This document shows, in pieces, positions 21,391 through 32,283 of a DNA stretch of 64,000 bases. The translations under genes and the position numbers were made by a program. This stretch comes from Rhabdophis nuchalis (taxonomy: Eukaryota; Chordata; Lepidosauria; Squamata; Natricidae): contig CM077643.1 of the NCBI GenBank assembly GCA_039707465.1, forward strand, positions 65,970,605-66,034,604, given 5' to 3'. Numbering within the stretch: the stretch's first letter is position 1; each line of letters starts with the position of its first letter. The notes under the pieces were generated by a model, which saw only the letters and a program-made list of their open reading frames with translations, searched no databases and was not told where the DNA came from.

Positions 21391-24300
21391 TTTTAAATTA
21401 ACACTTTACTGTTCCCGTATTGAAAACTCTTAAAATACATGATATAAACTTATGAAGAAGAAAATCACAATCAAGGAAGTGAAATTGAGAAGAAACATGT
21501 TTGATTGGAACACTATAAAAGGGCTACATAAACATTTGGTGTCAGTTCTTTTTTTCCCTCCAACTTTCTCAAAATGTGAAGATAATGTAATTGTAGTTGA
21601 TAATGTAATTGAAATATTGATGTTTTCTTATGTGTGTAATTTTTTCAGCCTCAGGTCTGCAGCTTTGATGGTGGTGAGAGAAGAATGCTTGATATGTTAA
21701 CAAATGCAGATGGCAAAAAAGATAATAGGAGGCAACATTTTTTGTTTGCTCAAGAATGCTTAGTTTGGTCATTGAATTCCCAAATCTTGCTGATAGAATA
21801 TAATTTCCAAGATTAAAATTCTTATTCAAAGTAGTCAATTTAGCCATCTGCTTTGAGTAAAGAAAAAAACGCAATTAATTTTGTTTCTACTTGAAAACCG
21901 CTTCTGGACTTTGTGCTTGAGGTGGAAAAATTTTTTTTTTGATTTGGGTTTTGCTGATTAGATAGATTTGTTGTTGTAGAAATGGTTAGTATCTATTATC
22001 ATAGAAAAGTGAAAAATTGGAGCTTTATGTTACTACCTGATTCTACTGCACCAAAACGATTGGAAGTCAATTATTTTCTTTTTCTTTTCACTTTTCCCTA
22101 CACTTCTCTCACTTCCCCTTTTCCTTCCTTATTTTAACATTATTTTCATTTTTCTTTGTACTTCTGTATTTTATATTTTGATAAACTAATAAAATACTAA
22201 ATAAATAAATAAACTTCTTACAAAGCTCTGTCAAGTTACAGAAAAGACATTAGTGTGCCTAAAATCTGAATGGATGATTTAGTTCTGTAACTTGGGTCTT
22301 GCAGGCATGTATTTTTTTCTGTAAGTGAACCCATCACAATGTGAGGTCTTTCTTGCACCCGCATTAAAACAGGAGATGTTAGATTGAGCAAGGTTCTTTT
22401 GGCTAACAGAACAGTCCTGCCATGCTTGTAGAGAGAAATATGTATTCCTTAATTTCTAAGCTTTTTTGGCTTATTGAGATTGGTCTGCACTCTTTTTTTA
22501 TCTCCAGCGGGAGGTAATTCAGTATTCTACCTCTTGACCTGGCATAGTTCTCTTTATGCTTTAGGGATGATTGGAATAACCCAAATCCAGAATGCTACCA
22601 ATCCTGCACTTAATATAATATATCTTTGATTGTACTCAATGTACTCTGTTTTCAGTCAGAATATCCAACAACTGCCAGGTTTTGATAGTGTATAGGACTG
22701 TTCCTTTAAGTCATTGCCTATTTTTGTTGCTAGACTGGTATTCTCTTTATGGGTATATTTTATGTTACTTTTTAAAATATATATATTTTATTCTTTTATT
22801 TCTTATGAAGCTGCCCCCAGAACATGTTATTGGGTGACTTGGGTAAGTAAGTACATTTATACTTACTTTTTATTTACAGATTTTAAAGTGATCTGTTTTA
22901 AATGCATGCATATTATAGTGTAGATATGAATCCAATAGCTAAGTGCCACTTAAAATAAACAGTAGTTATTTTCTATTTAATAAGGATTTAAATGTCTCAT
23001 TAATTTTTATAAGGATTTCTATCTTGCCTCGTTTTTTGTTTTCCCCATAAAGTAAATGTGAAACAACTCAGAGTCATATATTAGATAGAAACACATCCTT
23101 AAGAAGTTTCTAATCATAAAATATCCTCAAAGAATAATTGAGATAGCTATTGTTATAAATGTAACAGAAAACAAAGGAAACAAATTAATATTTTGTCCGA
23201 TAAGTGAGTCAAGAAGTGTGATATAGTTTGTCCTTTACTTTCCTAAATCCCACTGTTTGCAAAGGAGCTTCTAGGAAAATCACGTGTTATCCTAAGAACG
23301 ATATTGCCTACTAACATTTTCTTCTGTTTTATTGAATAGGCTAGGAGCCAGCAAACATTGTGCACTCACCATAAAAAATTGTTAAATACTGGGATTTCTC
23401 TGAATGGCTGAGCAACTCTCCCTTATGTTGTTAAATAATGTTAGATTTATGCTGGGTGCATTGGGTTTTTATTGTAAAACGTCTTCAGAAAGCGCCTTCA
23501 AGTTTTCTTCGTTTGGTGAAGTGTGCTATCGACAGTTGCATACCAACAAGACCGATGTTAAAATTGTTTTAGATAGAAGTGGGGCATGGATGGGATGGCT
23601 GCTGAAAAACATTAGTGTCATTACAAAGGTCTTTGTCAGTAAAATCAGCTTGTATGTACAAGCCTGAAGTCTTAATGATGGCATTGTAACTGTGACACGG
23701 GAGGTTTCTCCCCTTTTCTTCCTTCTTATTTAGTAGAATTCCGTATCCATTTGCTTTTGTTTCCATCACTTGAATGCACTAGTATGTCACCCGTTTAGTG
23801 CGATCCTTTTAGTCTGTGCATTTCGTAGCTTTACTGCCATCTGGTCCTTGGCTATAGAGAGGAATTTTTCTTGTATATGTGACTCTGTAACAATGAGCAT
23901 GCGGTTGATATGGAAAGTAAGCAGTTGCCTTAGCAACAGAGTTACTGATGTGGCAGTTCCTCTGCTTGCAGGCAAAGGATCGTGTTTAGTTCAAATGCAT
24001 TATGCGGTTCTGCTATAATATGGTTGTGACTACTAGTGCTGTTGCAGGTAAGACGTGTTTGCAAGCATCTTGGTTGCAGCAGCTGAAATGCCCCCCCCCC
24101 CCCCCCCCAGCTAGCCTTCAGACAGGAAGGATTTGTCTGCCAGTTTTATGCCGTGGTGAATTTTATAAAAGTTAAACCAAGTTTTTATACCAAGAATGTT
24201 TCTTCTCAGTCCATGACTTTATAGATGGCAGACTGAAGAGTCCTTGCCTCTGATGTGGCATTCTCTACTCTGCTTTTCTATGGTATCTTGGAGTATGTTT

Positions 24301-25770
24301 AAACTACTGAGAAGTGGGGAAATTCCCTGCTAAATGCTACACAATTCTAGATCAAGCCCACAGCTAAAACTATTACATTTTTAAAAGCATAGTGTTCAGA
24401 TTGGTTTTTTTTAGATAGGTTTTGACAAAAGCACCTTTTAGCAAAATCTGACAGACCTGTTAACTGTTTTGTTTTCAGATTAATCTCTCAGTTCTTTCTC
24501 CATAATTGGTTGTGGTTTTTTTTTTTTTTGCTTTAGCAGAGACAATTGCTTATAATTGGGTATGTTAGGGAATTTGCATATTGTATCCTGGATCTGAAAA
24601 GGACATATAATAGAAAGACAATTCCATAAGCTCGTTTTGAGAACTAGATTTGTCCTCATTTTGTTCTTAGGGACAATGTACATTGATACAGTTTTAATAT
24701 TTGTTTTAAATAAGCAAGTCCATTGCCCTAATATTAAATTCTAAATGTTCTAAAAAGGGCTGTTTCTTATTATACTACATAGATATTATTTATAGTTATT
24801 GAAATATTAGTTTTAACATGTAGAGTTTCAGATAGCCCTAAATGGTATTTTAGTGGACTCCAATGCACCATCTGATTATAGTCTTGTTGAAAATTAGTGG
24901 CATTGAAAAGGATAAAATCTATTAAAATTGTAATATAAATTGAATAAAGTCGGTTTTTAAAAGCAACCACTGATTTCCTCTAAAACCTAATAAAAACCTG
25001 GCCACCAATATCAATCAATGTTGATTGCAAACTCTGGCCATCAAATAGTTGTGTTTTTACGTATCCATGTTTCAGTTGAAGACTCTTAAGGTAAATCATG
25101 ATAAATTATTATTATTCAGGTTCCTTAAACAGATGTACATAAATATGCTGCACAGACAGTTCTGAAACTTGTGCATGACTTTCTCAGAACAATGGCAATT
25201 AGAGGCAAGATGAGAAAAGCAAACTCCAGCATTTTGAAGAAACTTTTCTTGCTGAACTTCCCCTTGCTATGATGCTCTTATTAATGGGAAACAAAAATGT
25301 ACAGTGACCATAATTCCCTGACTATTGGAAAAAGCTATAGAGCATTCCTCCTCAGCTCTGGAAGTCCACGACAACTGTAGTATCATCCAAGATATGCTTC
25401 TCTGTTTCACAAAGTATTCACATATGGTAGTTGTATGGTAATGGTGATTTGCACCTGTTCTTTGGAACATATCCCCCCCCCTCTCCTGTGAGATCAGCTC
25501 CAACCCTCCTGACCTTCCATAAGACATTGATTGATTGATTAACACTAGATCCCATCCTCCCCCCCCCCCCCATCATAATCCTTCCCTCCCATCTTTTTAG
25601 CTAGGTTGATTTTATAGTATTGTATTTATGTCATTATAATGTATACAGTTTTGTCTTTTGATATTGCAATCTACTCAGTTATCATATAGCAAGACAGGCA
25701 GCTAATAAATATTACAGGTAAATAAATAATTACAAATTTGCTGAATCTTGACTTTTAGGATTGTTAAGAC
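21391..25770. other. Intronic DNA, mostly unclassified
   Basis: Holds a pyrimidine-rich tract running into AATAAAATACTAAATAAATA at about 22,080-22,212, possibly an old LINE tail. There is a perfect RFX X-box at 23,924-23,937 and poly-C runs at 24,091-24,108 and about 25,558-25,571. The stretch 23,400-24,020 looks unique and less AT-rich than its flanks and may be conserved noncoding DNA. No exon was recognised. Confidence 0.45.
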
Positions 25771-25773
25771 TAT

Positions 25774-26117
25774 AGGTAGACCTCAACTTACGAGCACAAT
25801 TGAACCTAAAATATCTATTGCTGAGCCAGACACTTGTTCAGTGAATTTGGCCCCATTTTAGGACTGTTTCTGCCACAGTTGTTAAGCAAATAATTTCAGT
25901 TGTTAAATGAATCATGTAACTGAATCTGGTTGTATATGAGCCTGGGAAAGTGCAACTATCATAAATACATGCCAGTTGCCAAAATGCCCACATTTTGATC
26001 ACTTGACCATGGAAGTGCTGCATGGTTTATGTGGGAAAAGTGGTCATAAGTCACTTTTTTCACTGCCATTCTAACTTTGGTCACTAAATGGATGGTTGTA
26101 AGTCAAGGACTATTTGT
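25774..26117 (-). mobile_element. MITE, GGTAGTCCT-end family, copy f (reverse)
   Basis: Both ends are present: AGGTAGACCTCAACTTACGA on the left and GTAAGTCAAGGACTATTTGT on the right. Internal blocks read in the opposite order to copy c: GTTAAATGAATCATGTAACT before ATAAATACATGCCAGTTGCC and TGATCACTTGACCATG. Confidence 0.75.
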
Positions 26118-26119
26118 AC

Positions 26120-26880
26120 TTTGTACTGCAGATATGTCCCAAAGCTTACAAGAATTGACTATTAATGTAATATTTTAAAACCTGTCCTTGTCACTCTATG
26201 TTGCTATTCTTTTTCTTTATAATTCAGATTCATCATGCTGATCTGTGTTGTCCTTGGTAGTGATACAGAGGTAAAACCACAGGTAATAGTAATGTAGTTA
26301 GGAGCTATCTATGCACTGAATGAGCTGGTTTATGCAAAATAATTACTGTGTTCAACAGCAACAAGAAAGAATTTTCTGAGAAAAGTTGCCAATGACTGTG
26401 TATAACTCTAGCAGGTTGCTTGCATGATTGTTAGTTGGAAGAGGTTAGATTTCTCCATTTTGATGCCCTCCAGTGTATGGGAATTACAGCTCTAACAAGG
26501 TCGAAGAGCATCAGATCAGTTGGCTAATGTCTACTGTAATAGGTCTTAGTCTTAATTATGTAGGAACCCATAGCTTGTTTAGCTCATATTTCAATAATTT
26601 TTCTCTTCCTTTTCCCAGTTCTAGGTCCAGGTCTGATGGAAAGCATAGCACAAAGGATTGTTACTGGGTAATGGAAACTGTATAATCAATGAAAAAAACT
26701 TTAAATAGAAAACATATTTTAAATTTTACAGAAACAAAATAGGAAAGGATGCCATTTATTCATTTTGGACAGGGACCTAAAAAAATTGAAGAATACCTAT
26801 AAAAATAGTAGTCATTATTTTGTGACTATTTTCAAGTACCCAGAACTTAAAATCTTCTTGTAAGTAGTAAATACTATATT
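26120..26880. other. Intronic DNA, nothing recognised
   Basis: No repeat family or exon seen. Confidence 0.45.
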
Positions 26881-26881
26881 G

Positions 26882-27628
26882 CACTATACCCGTGACAGCG
26901 AACCTATGGCACGCGTGCCACAGGTAGCACACAGAGTCATTTGTTAGGGCACATGAGGCGTTGCCCTGTCAGCTCCAGCGTATATGCACACACTGGCCAG
27001 CTGACTTTGGCCTTCTTTTAAGGCCGTTTTTCACCCTCCGGAGGCTTCAGGGAAGGTCAAAAATTGACTCTACGGACAAACCAGAAGTCACCATTCCTGA
27101 ACTTCCAGGTTCCTTGTAGGTCCATTTTTCGCCCTCCAGAACCTTCAGGAGGCTTCCCTGAAAACTCCAGCGGGCGAAAACAGCCCTACTGACAAACTGG
27201 AAGTCACTCCAGTTTGCTTGTAGGGCTAGTTTTTGCCCTCTGGAGCCTTCAGGGAAGCCTCCTGAAGGCTCCAGAGGTGAAAAACTGGCCCTACTGACAA
27301 ATCGAAATTCACCATTCCTGAACTTCCGGGTTCCCCATAGGTCCGTTTTTCGCCCTCCAGAGGCTTCAGGGAAGCTACTGAAGCCGCCCTGGGGGGGGGG
27401 GTTGTCTGTTTTCACTCTCCCCAGGCTCCTAGAAAAGCCTCTGGAGCCTGGAGTGGATGAAAAAACTGCACTCAAAGCGGTGGTGATGGTGCTGATCACA
27501 CACGCATGTGCGCAGGGGGGATTCGTGTGCATAGCATTATGGATGTGGCACAGCCATGCACGATCTCCCTGTGCTCCCCCTGCTTTTGGCACGGGAGCCA
27601 AAAAAGGTTAGCCATCACTGCACTATAC
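26882..27628 (+). mobile_element. hAT-type nonautonomous element with perfect 8-bp duplication
   Basis: The element proper is 26,890-27,620. It is flanked by CACTATAC at 26,882-26,889 and 27,621-27,628. Its ends CCGTGACAGCGAACCT and AGGTTAGCCATCACTG are inverted repeats matching at 12 of 16 positions. The GC-rich inside repeats a unit with TTTTTCGCCCTCCAGA...GCTTCAGGGAAG about four times (near 27,024, 27,124, 27,228 and 27,347) in direct and partly inverted order. The 8-bp duplication and terminus are typical of hAT. No transposase is encoded. Confidence 0.85.
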
Positions 27629-27667
27629 AATTTAAATTAATTACATTTTCTTTCCCAGGACATAGAA

Positions 27668-28042
27668 TAGTGATGGTGAACCTTTTTGGCACTGAGCACC
27701 CAAACTGATATGTGTGTGTGTGTGTATGTGCGTGCATGTGCCGAAGCACCAGAAACCTGAACACCAGGTAGTTACCTGGTCTTTGTGTTTCCGGCATGAG
27801 CATACACACTGGCCAGTTGGTGTTCGTGTGCACCGTAGCGGTGGAAACCCAAAGACTATGCCCGCGCTGGCCAGCTGGTCTTTGGGTTTCTGGCACTCCG
27901 GTGTGCATGAAGACCAGGTGGCTGGTGCGCATGCATGTATACACACACCGAAAATCAGAAGAGCAGCTGGCAATGGCACATATGCCCACAGAGGGCTCTG
28001 CGTGCCATCTCTGGAACTTGTGCTATAGGTTCACCATCACAG
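27668..28042 (+). mobile_element. Second hAT-type nonautonomous element, related ends
   Basis: Ends TAGTGATGGTGAACCT and AGGTTCACCATCACAG form a terminal inverted repeat similar to that of the preceding element. Flanking 8-mers ACATAGAA and GCATAGTA agree at 6 of 8 positions, suggesting a decayed duplication. The inside differs and contains a (TG)n run near 27,712-27,727. Confidence 0.75.
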
Positions 28043-28044
28043 GC

Positions 28045-29005
28045 ATAGTATGTAATGTGATGAGATATATGCTGGTTCTTTCAGGTTGCTGTTTTTCATG
28101 AAATATTCCTAAACTGATCTAACCCAAGAAACACCTTTCAAAAGATGCTAAGCATTCTAAATGAATTTATTCAGAATTTGTCTGAGTTTATTAAATAAGT
28201 CCTAGAATGTGTGCAAAACTGAAGCTTTTAATCTTCAGAAGGGTCATTTAAGGTACATAAGAGAATTAAGCTTCACAGGAGTGTATAATATCCCTGTTAT
28301 TGTCTGATATTTCTTTTCTATGTGGTAAGAAAGAAAGCACACTTAAACTTCAATTAAAACTAAGCATTTTATGAAGTGGAACAATACTTGGAATATTTTA
28401 TATCTCAGGCTTAAAGGAGGATGAAGCTTCAGTGTCTGTAATGAAAACAAAAGAAGTAGAAACTCAGCAGTCTTGTTCTGACTAATTTTGGCTTTCTACT
28501 CCAGGCAATATTTTTACACACCATACTCATTTTGGCTTATTTTCATCCCTTTCACGGGTATGTGTGTGCGCTCACTAAAAATAAAGTCTTTTTTCAACTA
28601 CAAGTAGCAAGTGCGAATCTTTAAATATGTTACCCAAGTCAAAAGCTGAATGGTTATATCATTCTATTTTTTACCACTCAACTGCCATCACAGCTTTTTT
28701 GCAAAAAGAAAAAAGATATTCTGAAAATAGCTAATTTCTCCTTTAGTTCAAATATATATCTGCCTTGCAAGGGTGTGATTGTGATATTACTCTTTTTGGG
28801 TGTGAAATTTTACGTTGTGCAGTTTAAAGGTTGATATTTGTAATGTTAAGCAAATACATTTTGTAAATTTGTTTTAAATTTAGTTTTGGGTAATTTATTT
28901 GTGAAGCATTTGTGTGTAGATTTAATCGTTTTGATTGTTGCATTATTGTTTACTTGTTAAACAGCATTGCAAGAAAAATGATAGCTGCTACAAAAGAATT
29001 AAAGA
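28045..29005. other. Intronic DNA, nothing recognised
   Basis: AT-rich, no repeat or exon seen. Confidence 0.45.
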
Positions 29006-29009
29006 AAGT

Positions 29010-29128
29010 GCTTGACTTCGGACCATTTGTTACCATCACTGAATACCTGAATTATGGTCATTTCAATGTCCCCATGATCAAAATTTGGGTGCTTGGCAGT
29101 TTGCCTGAACTTATGATTGCAGAGAGTC
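29010..29128 (+). mobile_element. MITE fragment, GGTAGTCCT family, copy g
   Basis: Matches the middle-left part of the family: GACTTCGGACCATTTGTTA, TGAATTATGGTCATTTCAAT, CCCCATGATCAAAATTTGGG and GTGCTTGGCAGT. The right part is replaced by unrelated GC-rich sequence. Confidence 0.6.
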
Positions 29129-29575
29129 TTCAGCTCCCCCACCCTCCTACGTTCTCTCCATCTATGTCTTTTGACCCCCTGCATTCCACAGCCCCTGCCA
29201 TCCTAGCTGTCCTTCATTCTCTTCTTGCTCCCACTGCTGACCAGCCTGCCCACCTGACCCTTCACAGGCAGTTGCTGGCTGCATGGGGCTTCTTTGCGGG
29301 ACCTGGAGAAAATGGCCCACATGGTTAACATCTGCCTCATGAAGGGCCATGGCAGGCAGACCTCGTTAGCAATGAAAGCAAGAAGATGCGGAAGATGTGC
29401 TCACGCTAGGAGTGCATGATGTTGAGAAGGACTGGGACTCAGTTGGGTCTTCCTGGGACATCGATGCTTTGGACCACTGATGGGGGTGTCGTGGACTTTG
29501 CGCCACATTGTGGGGCTGCTGAGCCGTCTAGAGATGGCTGCAATCTCAATCTGACATTCTTAGAGAGGAAGACAT
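29129..29575. other. GC-rich unclassified segment
   Basis: About 450 bp of higher GC content than either flank, running from a broken MITE to AT-rich sequence. It has an open frame on the plus strand up to 29,328 that starts inside the MITE, so no real gene is supported. It could be an inserted retrocopy or part of an unknown repeat. Confidence 0.4.
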
Positions 29576-30370
29576 AATTCTCTGTATATATCACTTCCTA
29601 CATTTCAACGTCTGTTGAATTATTTTCCTTAGAATGTTGTTGCAACAATGTATTTTCTTTCCTGTTGAAAGTAAAATACTATGGAACTAAACTACATTAG
29701 TTTTTAAATGTATTAATTGATGGATATTTATTTATTTGTGAACCTTATTCATTTCCTGGATCCTAAGGGACTCCCACTGTCTTACAGAACTTGCAAAATA
29801 GAATACTGTACAAAAATCAATTTTATAATCAATTTTAAAAATAAAATACAAAATTTATTTCCCCTACAATTAATGTATTAAAATTTGTTTGGCATGTTGA
29901 TACTCCTTATAATAATCTCTGAAGGTGTTCGAGAAGAGGCAGATGCACTTGGATCTAGACAACATAAGGGTGGAGGCCAGCCTTGTTCCAAGGGACAATC
30001 CACTCTAAAAAGGATCTGTCATAGAGTTAACTGCAATACTTTTTAGATTTTCATAACTTATGGTTAAGATATTGTGTGCAATGTTGGCTCCGTTAGAATT
30101 TTATCCCTCAGTTAGCCTCACAAAGTCTTTTATCTCATTTAGTTCTCTTTCAAATTAAAATTAGTGTTTTTTTTATTAATAAGTATTTTACCTGTTGGAA
30201 AAGTTGATGCAAATTGTATACATTCAGTTTGGTCATGATGATTTGATTTTAAACATGATATTATCAGTAGTTCTTTAAATACTAATGTGTAATTTAAGAT
30301 GATTGCACAGAATAATGTAGGTTGCAGTTGGGTGTTTCCACTTTGAGCTGCAGGATAATTGGAAATTGTT
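29576..30370. other. Intronic DNA with a possible reverse LINE tail
   Basis: The segment 29,708-29,860 (TTTATTTATTTGTGAACC, AAGGGACTCCCACTGTCTTA, then A/T-rich) resembles a LINE 3' module in reverse, as at 43,528. The match is weak. Nothing else was recognised. Confidence 0.35.
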
Positions 30371-30374
30371 GTGC

Positions 30375-31220
30375 AGACAGTCCTTGATTCAACCAGTTTT
30401 TTAACAGCTGTTCCCAGTTACAAGCGCCTAGAATGAGTGATTTATGGCTCATAAAGAACTACTGGTCATCATAAAAAGTCATGCTATCAAATACGTTTTG
30501 GGTGCTTCTGAACCTGTTCACATTTATAACTGGCTGCCAAGTGCCCTGTGATTGTGTGATTTCCATTTGCCATCCTCACTCTGAGTTCCCCAAAAGGTCA
30601 ATGGGAAAGCCGCCAGGGAACATTACAAAGGGGATGGAGGGGATGTTGGATATGAAGTGTCTGAAATCCTTCCGCACACTGGAAGAACAGACCTCAAATC
30701 TGGCAAAAATATTAGTGAACACAATTATTCTGAGCCTTTCAGAACATTGGCATTCACTAGCATTTTCTCCTCCCCTTCGGGGGGTAAAGGTCTAGCTAAG
30801 GGCATTGTTTTGAAATGCTCAGAGTACTGGCATTTGCTAGCATTTTCATCAACCACCCAGAAGACTCAGAAAGGCTCCAGAAGGGAGGGCAAAATGCTAG
30901 CTCAGTATGCTGGTGTTTCTGTTCCTTTAGAGGGGAAATCCCTTGACACATTGGAGGAGTAGACTTTAAATCTGGCAAAAAGATTACCAAATACCAGTGT
31001 TTTTGTGACCAATCCCCACCCTGCCATGCCTGGGAGGCCCAGCCGTCTCCCCAGTGGTCCTCTTTAGCAACTTGCATAATTGCTTAACAACCACACCTGT
31101 GAAAGGTGGGTTTGCAATTATTGAGCAGAATGGTTGCATGGCATCTTGCTTAGCCTCTCCTTCCCTCAGTGACCAAGATTCTGGGTCCAATTGTGGTCAT
31201 ATGGGGAGGACTTTCTATAT
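30375..31220 (+). mobile_element. Long MITE copy with an internal GC-richer insert, copy h
   Basis: The left part (30,375-30,620) and right part (about 31,070-31,215) carry GGTAGTCCT-family blocks: ACAGTCCTTGATTCAACCAG, CACATTTATAACTGGCTGCC, GGTCAATGGGAAAGCCGCCA, then GCTTAACAACCACACC and GTCCAATTGTGGTCATATGG. The middle 450 bp is not family sequence and contains an internal duplication (see findings). Confidence 0.6.
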
Positions 31221-31260
31221 CTATACCATATTTGTCTAGCCAGTACTAACTGTGGTGATT

Positions 31261-31274
31261 GAGAACAGTGAAAA
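31261..31274 (+). repeat. Target-site duplication (left) of ORF1-only L1 copy 2
   Basis: GAGAACAGTGAAAA, repeated exactly at 32,270-32,283. Confidence 0.9.
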
Positions 31275-32002
31275 AATTAGAACTTTTGGAGGTACAGAAG
31301 AAATTAATGGAAAATACGCAAAAGACTGATGAACTGGAGGTGGGGCTGGCTGGGACAAGGGGAGAGCTTAAAAGTATTAATAATGAAATAGGGGATTTAA
31401 CTGGTCATATGTCTAGGATGGATTTTGAAAAGATGTCATATTTTTTAAGATTTCAGAACGTTCCTGAGGCGAGTGGTGAAAATTTAACTGATTTAATGTG
31501 CACAATTTTAGCAGATTATGTACACAAGCCTAAGGATGAGATTAAGGGGGACATTGATTTGATATATAGAATAAACTCAGCATATGCCAGGATAAATGAA
31601 GTACCCAGAGAGATACATATTAAATTTGTAAAATGGTCAACGAGGGAAAGGATCTTGAGGGCACAGAGAGACAGTCCGTTAATTTATCAGCAGACAGAGA
31701 TTACCATCTTGAAGCAGGTCCCGAAAAAGATTAGAGAGGTAAGAAGGAAGTATTCCTTCTTGTCTAAAAGATTATTTAAACAGTGGGTCTGGTTCAAGTG
31801 GGTGATGCCAGAGGGAATGTTGGTGTTCTGGGAGGGAGGAAGAGTAAGAATTAAAACAATTGCAGAGGCGGAAGCCTTTCTTAAAAAACATTCCTCAATC
31901 CTGGAGGATGAAAATGGGAGAGCAGAGGGTGCCGCGGCCCCGCCCACTGGGGGCCAGGGAGAAGAAGATACAATTGCCAAAAGACTTAGATCTCAAAAGT
32001 GA
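31275..32002 (+). pseudogene. L1-type ORF1 protein, open but lacking its N-terminus
   Basis: About 242 codons are open without interruption. A coiled-coil stretch (LLEVQKKLMENTQKTDEL...) precedes the RRM, with MSYFLRFQNVPEASGENL and LIYRINSAYARINEVPREIH. Then comes the C-terminal domain, with REVRRKYSFLSKRLFKQW and ILEDENGRAEG. It closes with an acidic/basic tail, DTIAKRLRSQK. Domain order follows the L1 ORF1p (transposase_22) pattern. The upstream ATG at 31,259 belongs to flanking DNA, so no natural start is present. Confidence 0.8.
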
Positions 32003-32269
32003 CTTTATTTTAGTATAATATAACTTTTGTTTGGATGTTTTTACATGATTGCTGGCATAGTTTCTACAATGATATATTTGCATTTCTTTCCACTTTGTAG
32101 TACAAATGAAAATTAATGTATTATCTATATTTTGTTATGAAGCCTCGGAAGGGGTCTTTGACTTCGACGTGAAAGTTCTCACAATATCTTGTATACACCT
32201 TACCCTTTACCCTATTTGTAAAACATTATAAAATCCAATAAAACTTTTTTCAAAAAAAAAAAAAAGAGA
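31275..32269 (+). mobile_element. 5'-truncated ORF1-only L1-like retrotransposon, copy 2
   Basis: It starts inside the ORF1 coiled coil, runs to the ORF1 stop at 32,002, and continues with a 3' UTR of about 245 bp ending ATCCAATAAAACTTTTTTC and a poly-A of about 14. It is bounded by a perfect 14-bp duplication. ORF1 is followed directly by the 3' UTR without any ORF2 sequence, as in copy 1. Together the copies define a nonautonomous L1 family. The intact frame and clean poly-A suggest a younger insertion than copy 1. Confidence 0.85.
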
Positions 32270-32283
32270 GAGAACAGTGAAAA
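32270..32283 (+). repeat. Target-site duplication (right) of ORF1-only L1 copy 2
   Basis: Exact repeat of 31,261-31,274. Confidence 0.9.

Noticed and set aside
27047..27601. 184-codon minus-strand frame with repetitive sequence
   Set aside because: It is the translation of internal repeats of a noncoding hAT element, not a gene.
28912..29328. 138-codon plus-strand frame
   Set aside because: It starts in unique DNA, crosses a MITE fragment and ends in a GC-rich insert, so it is a composite without biological unity.
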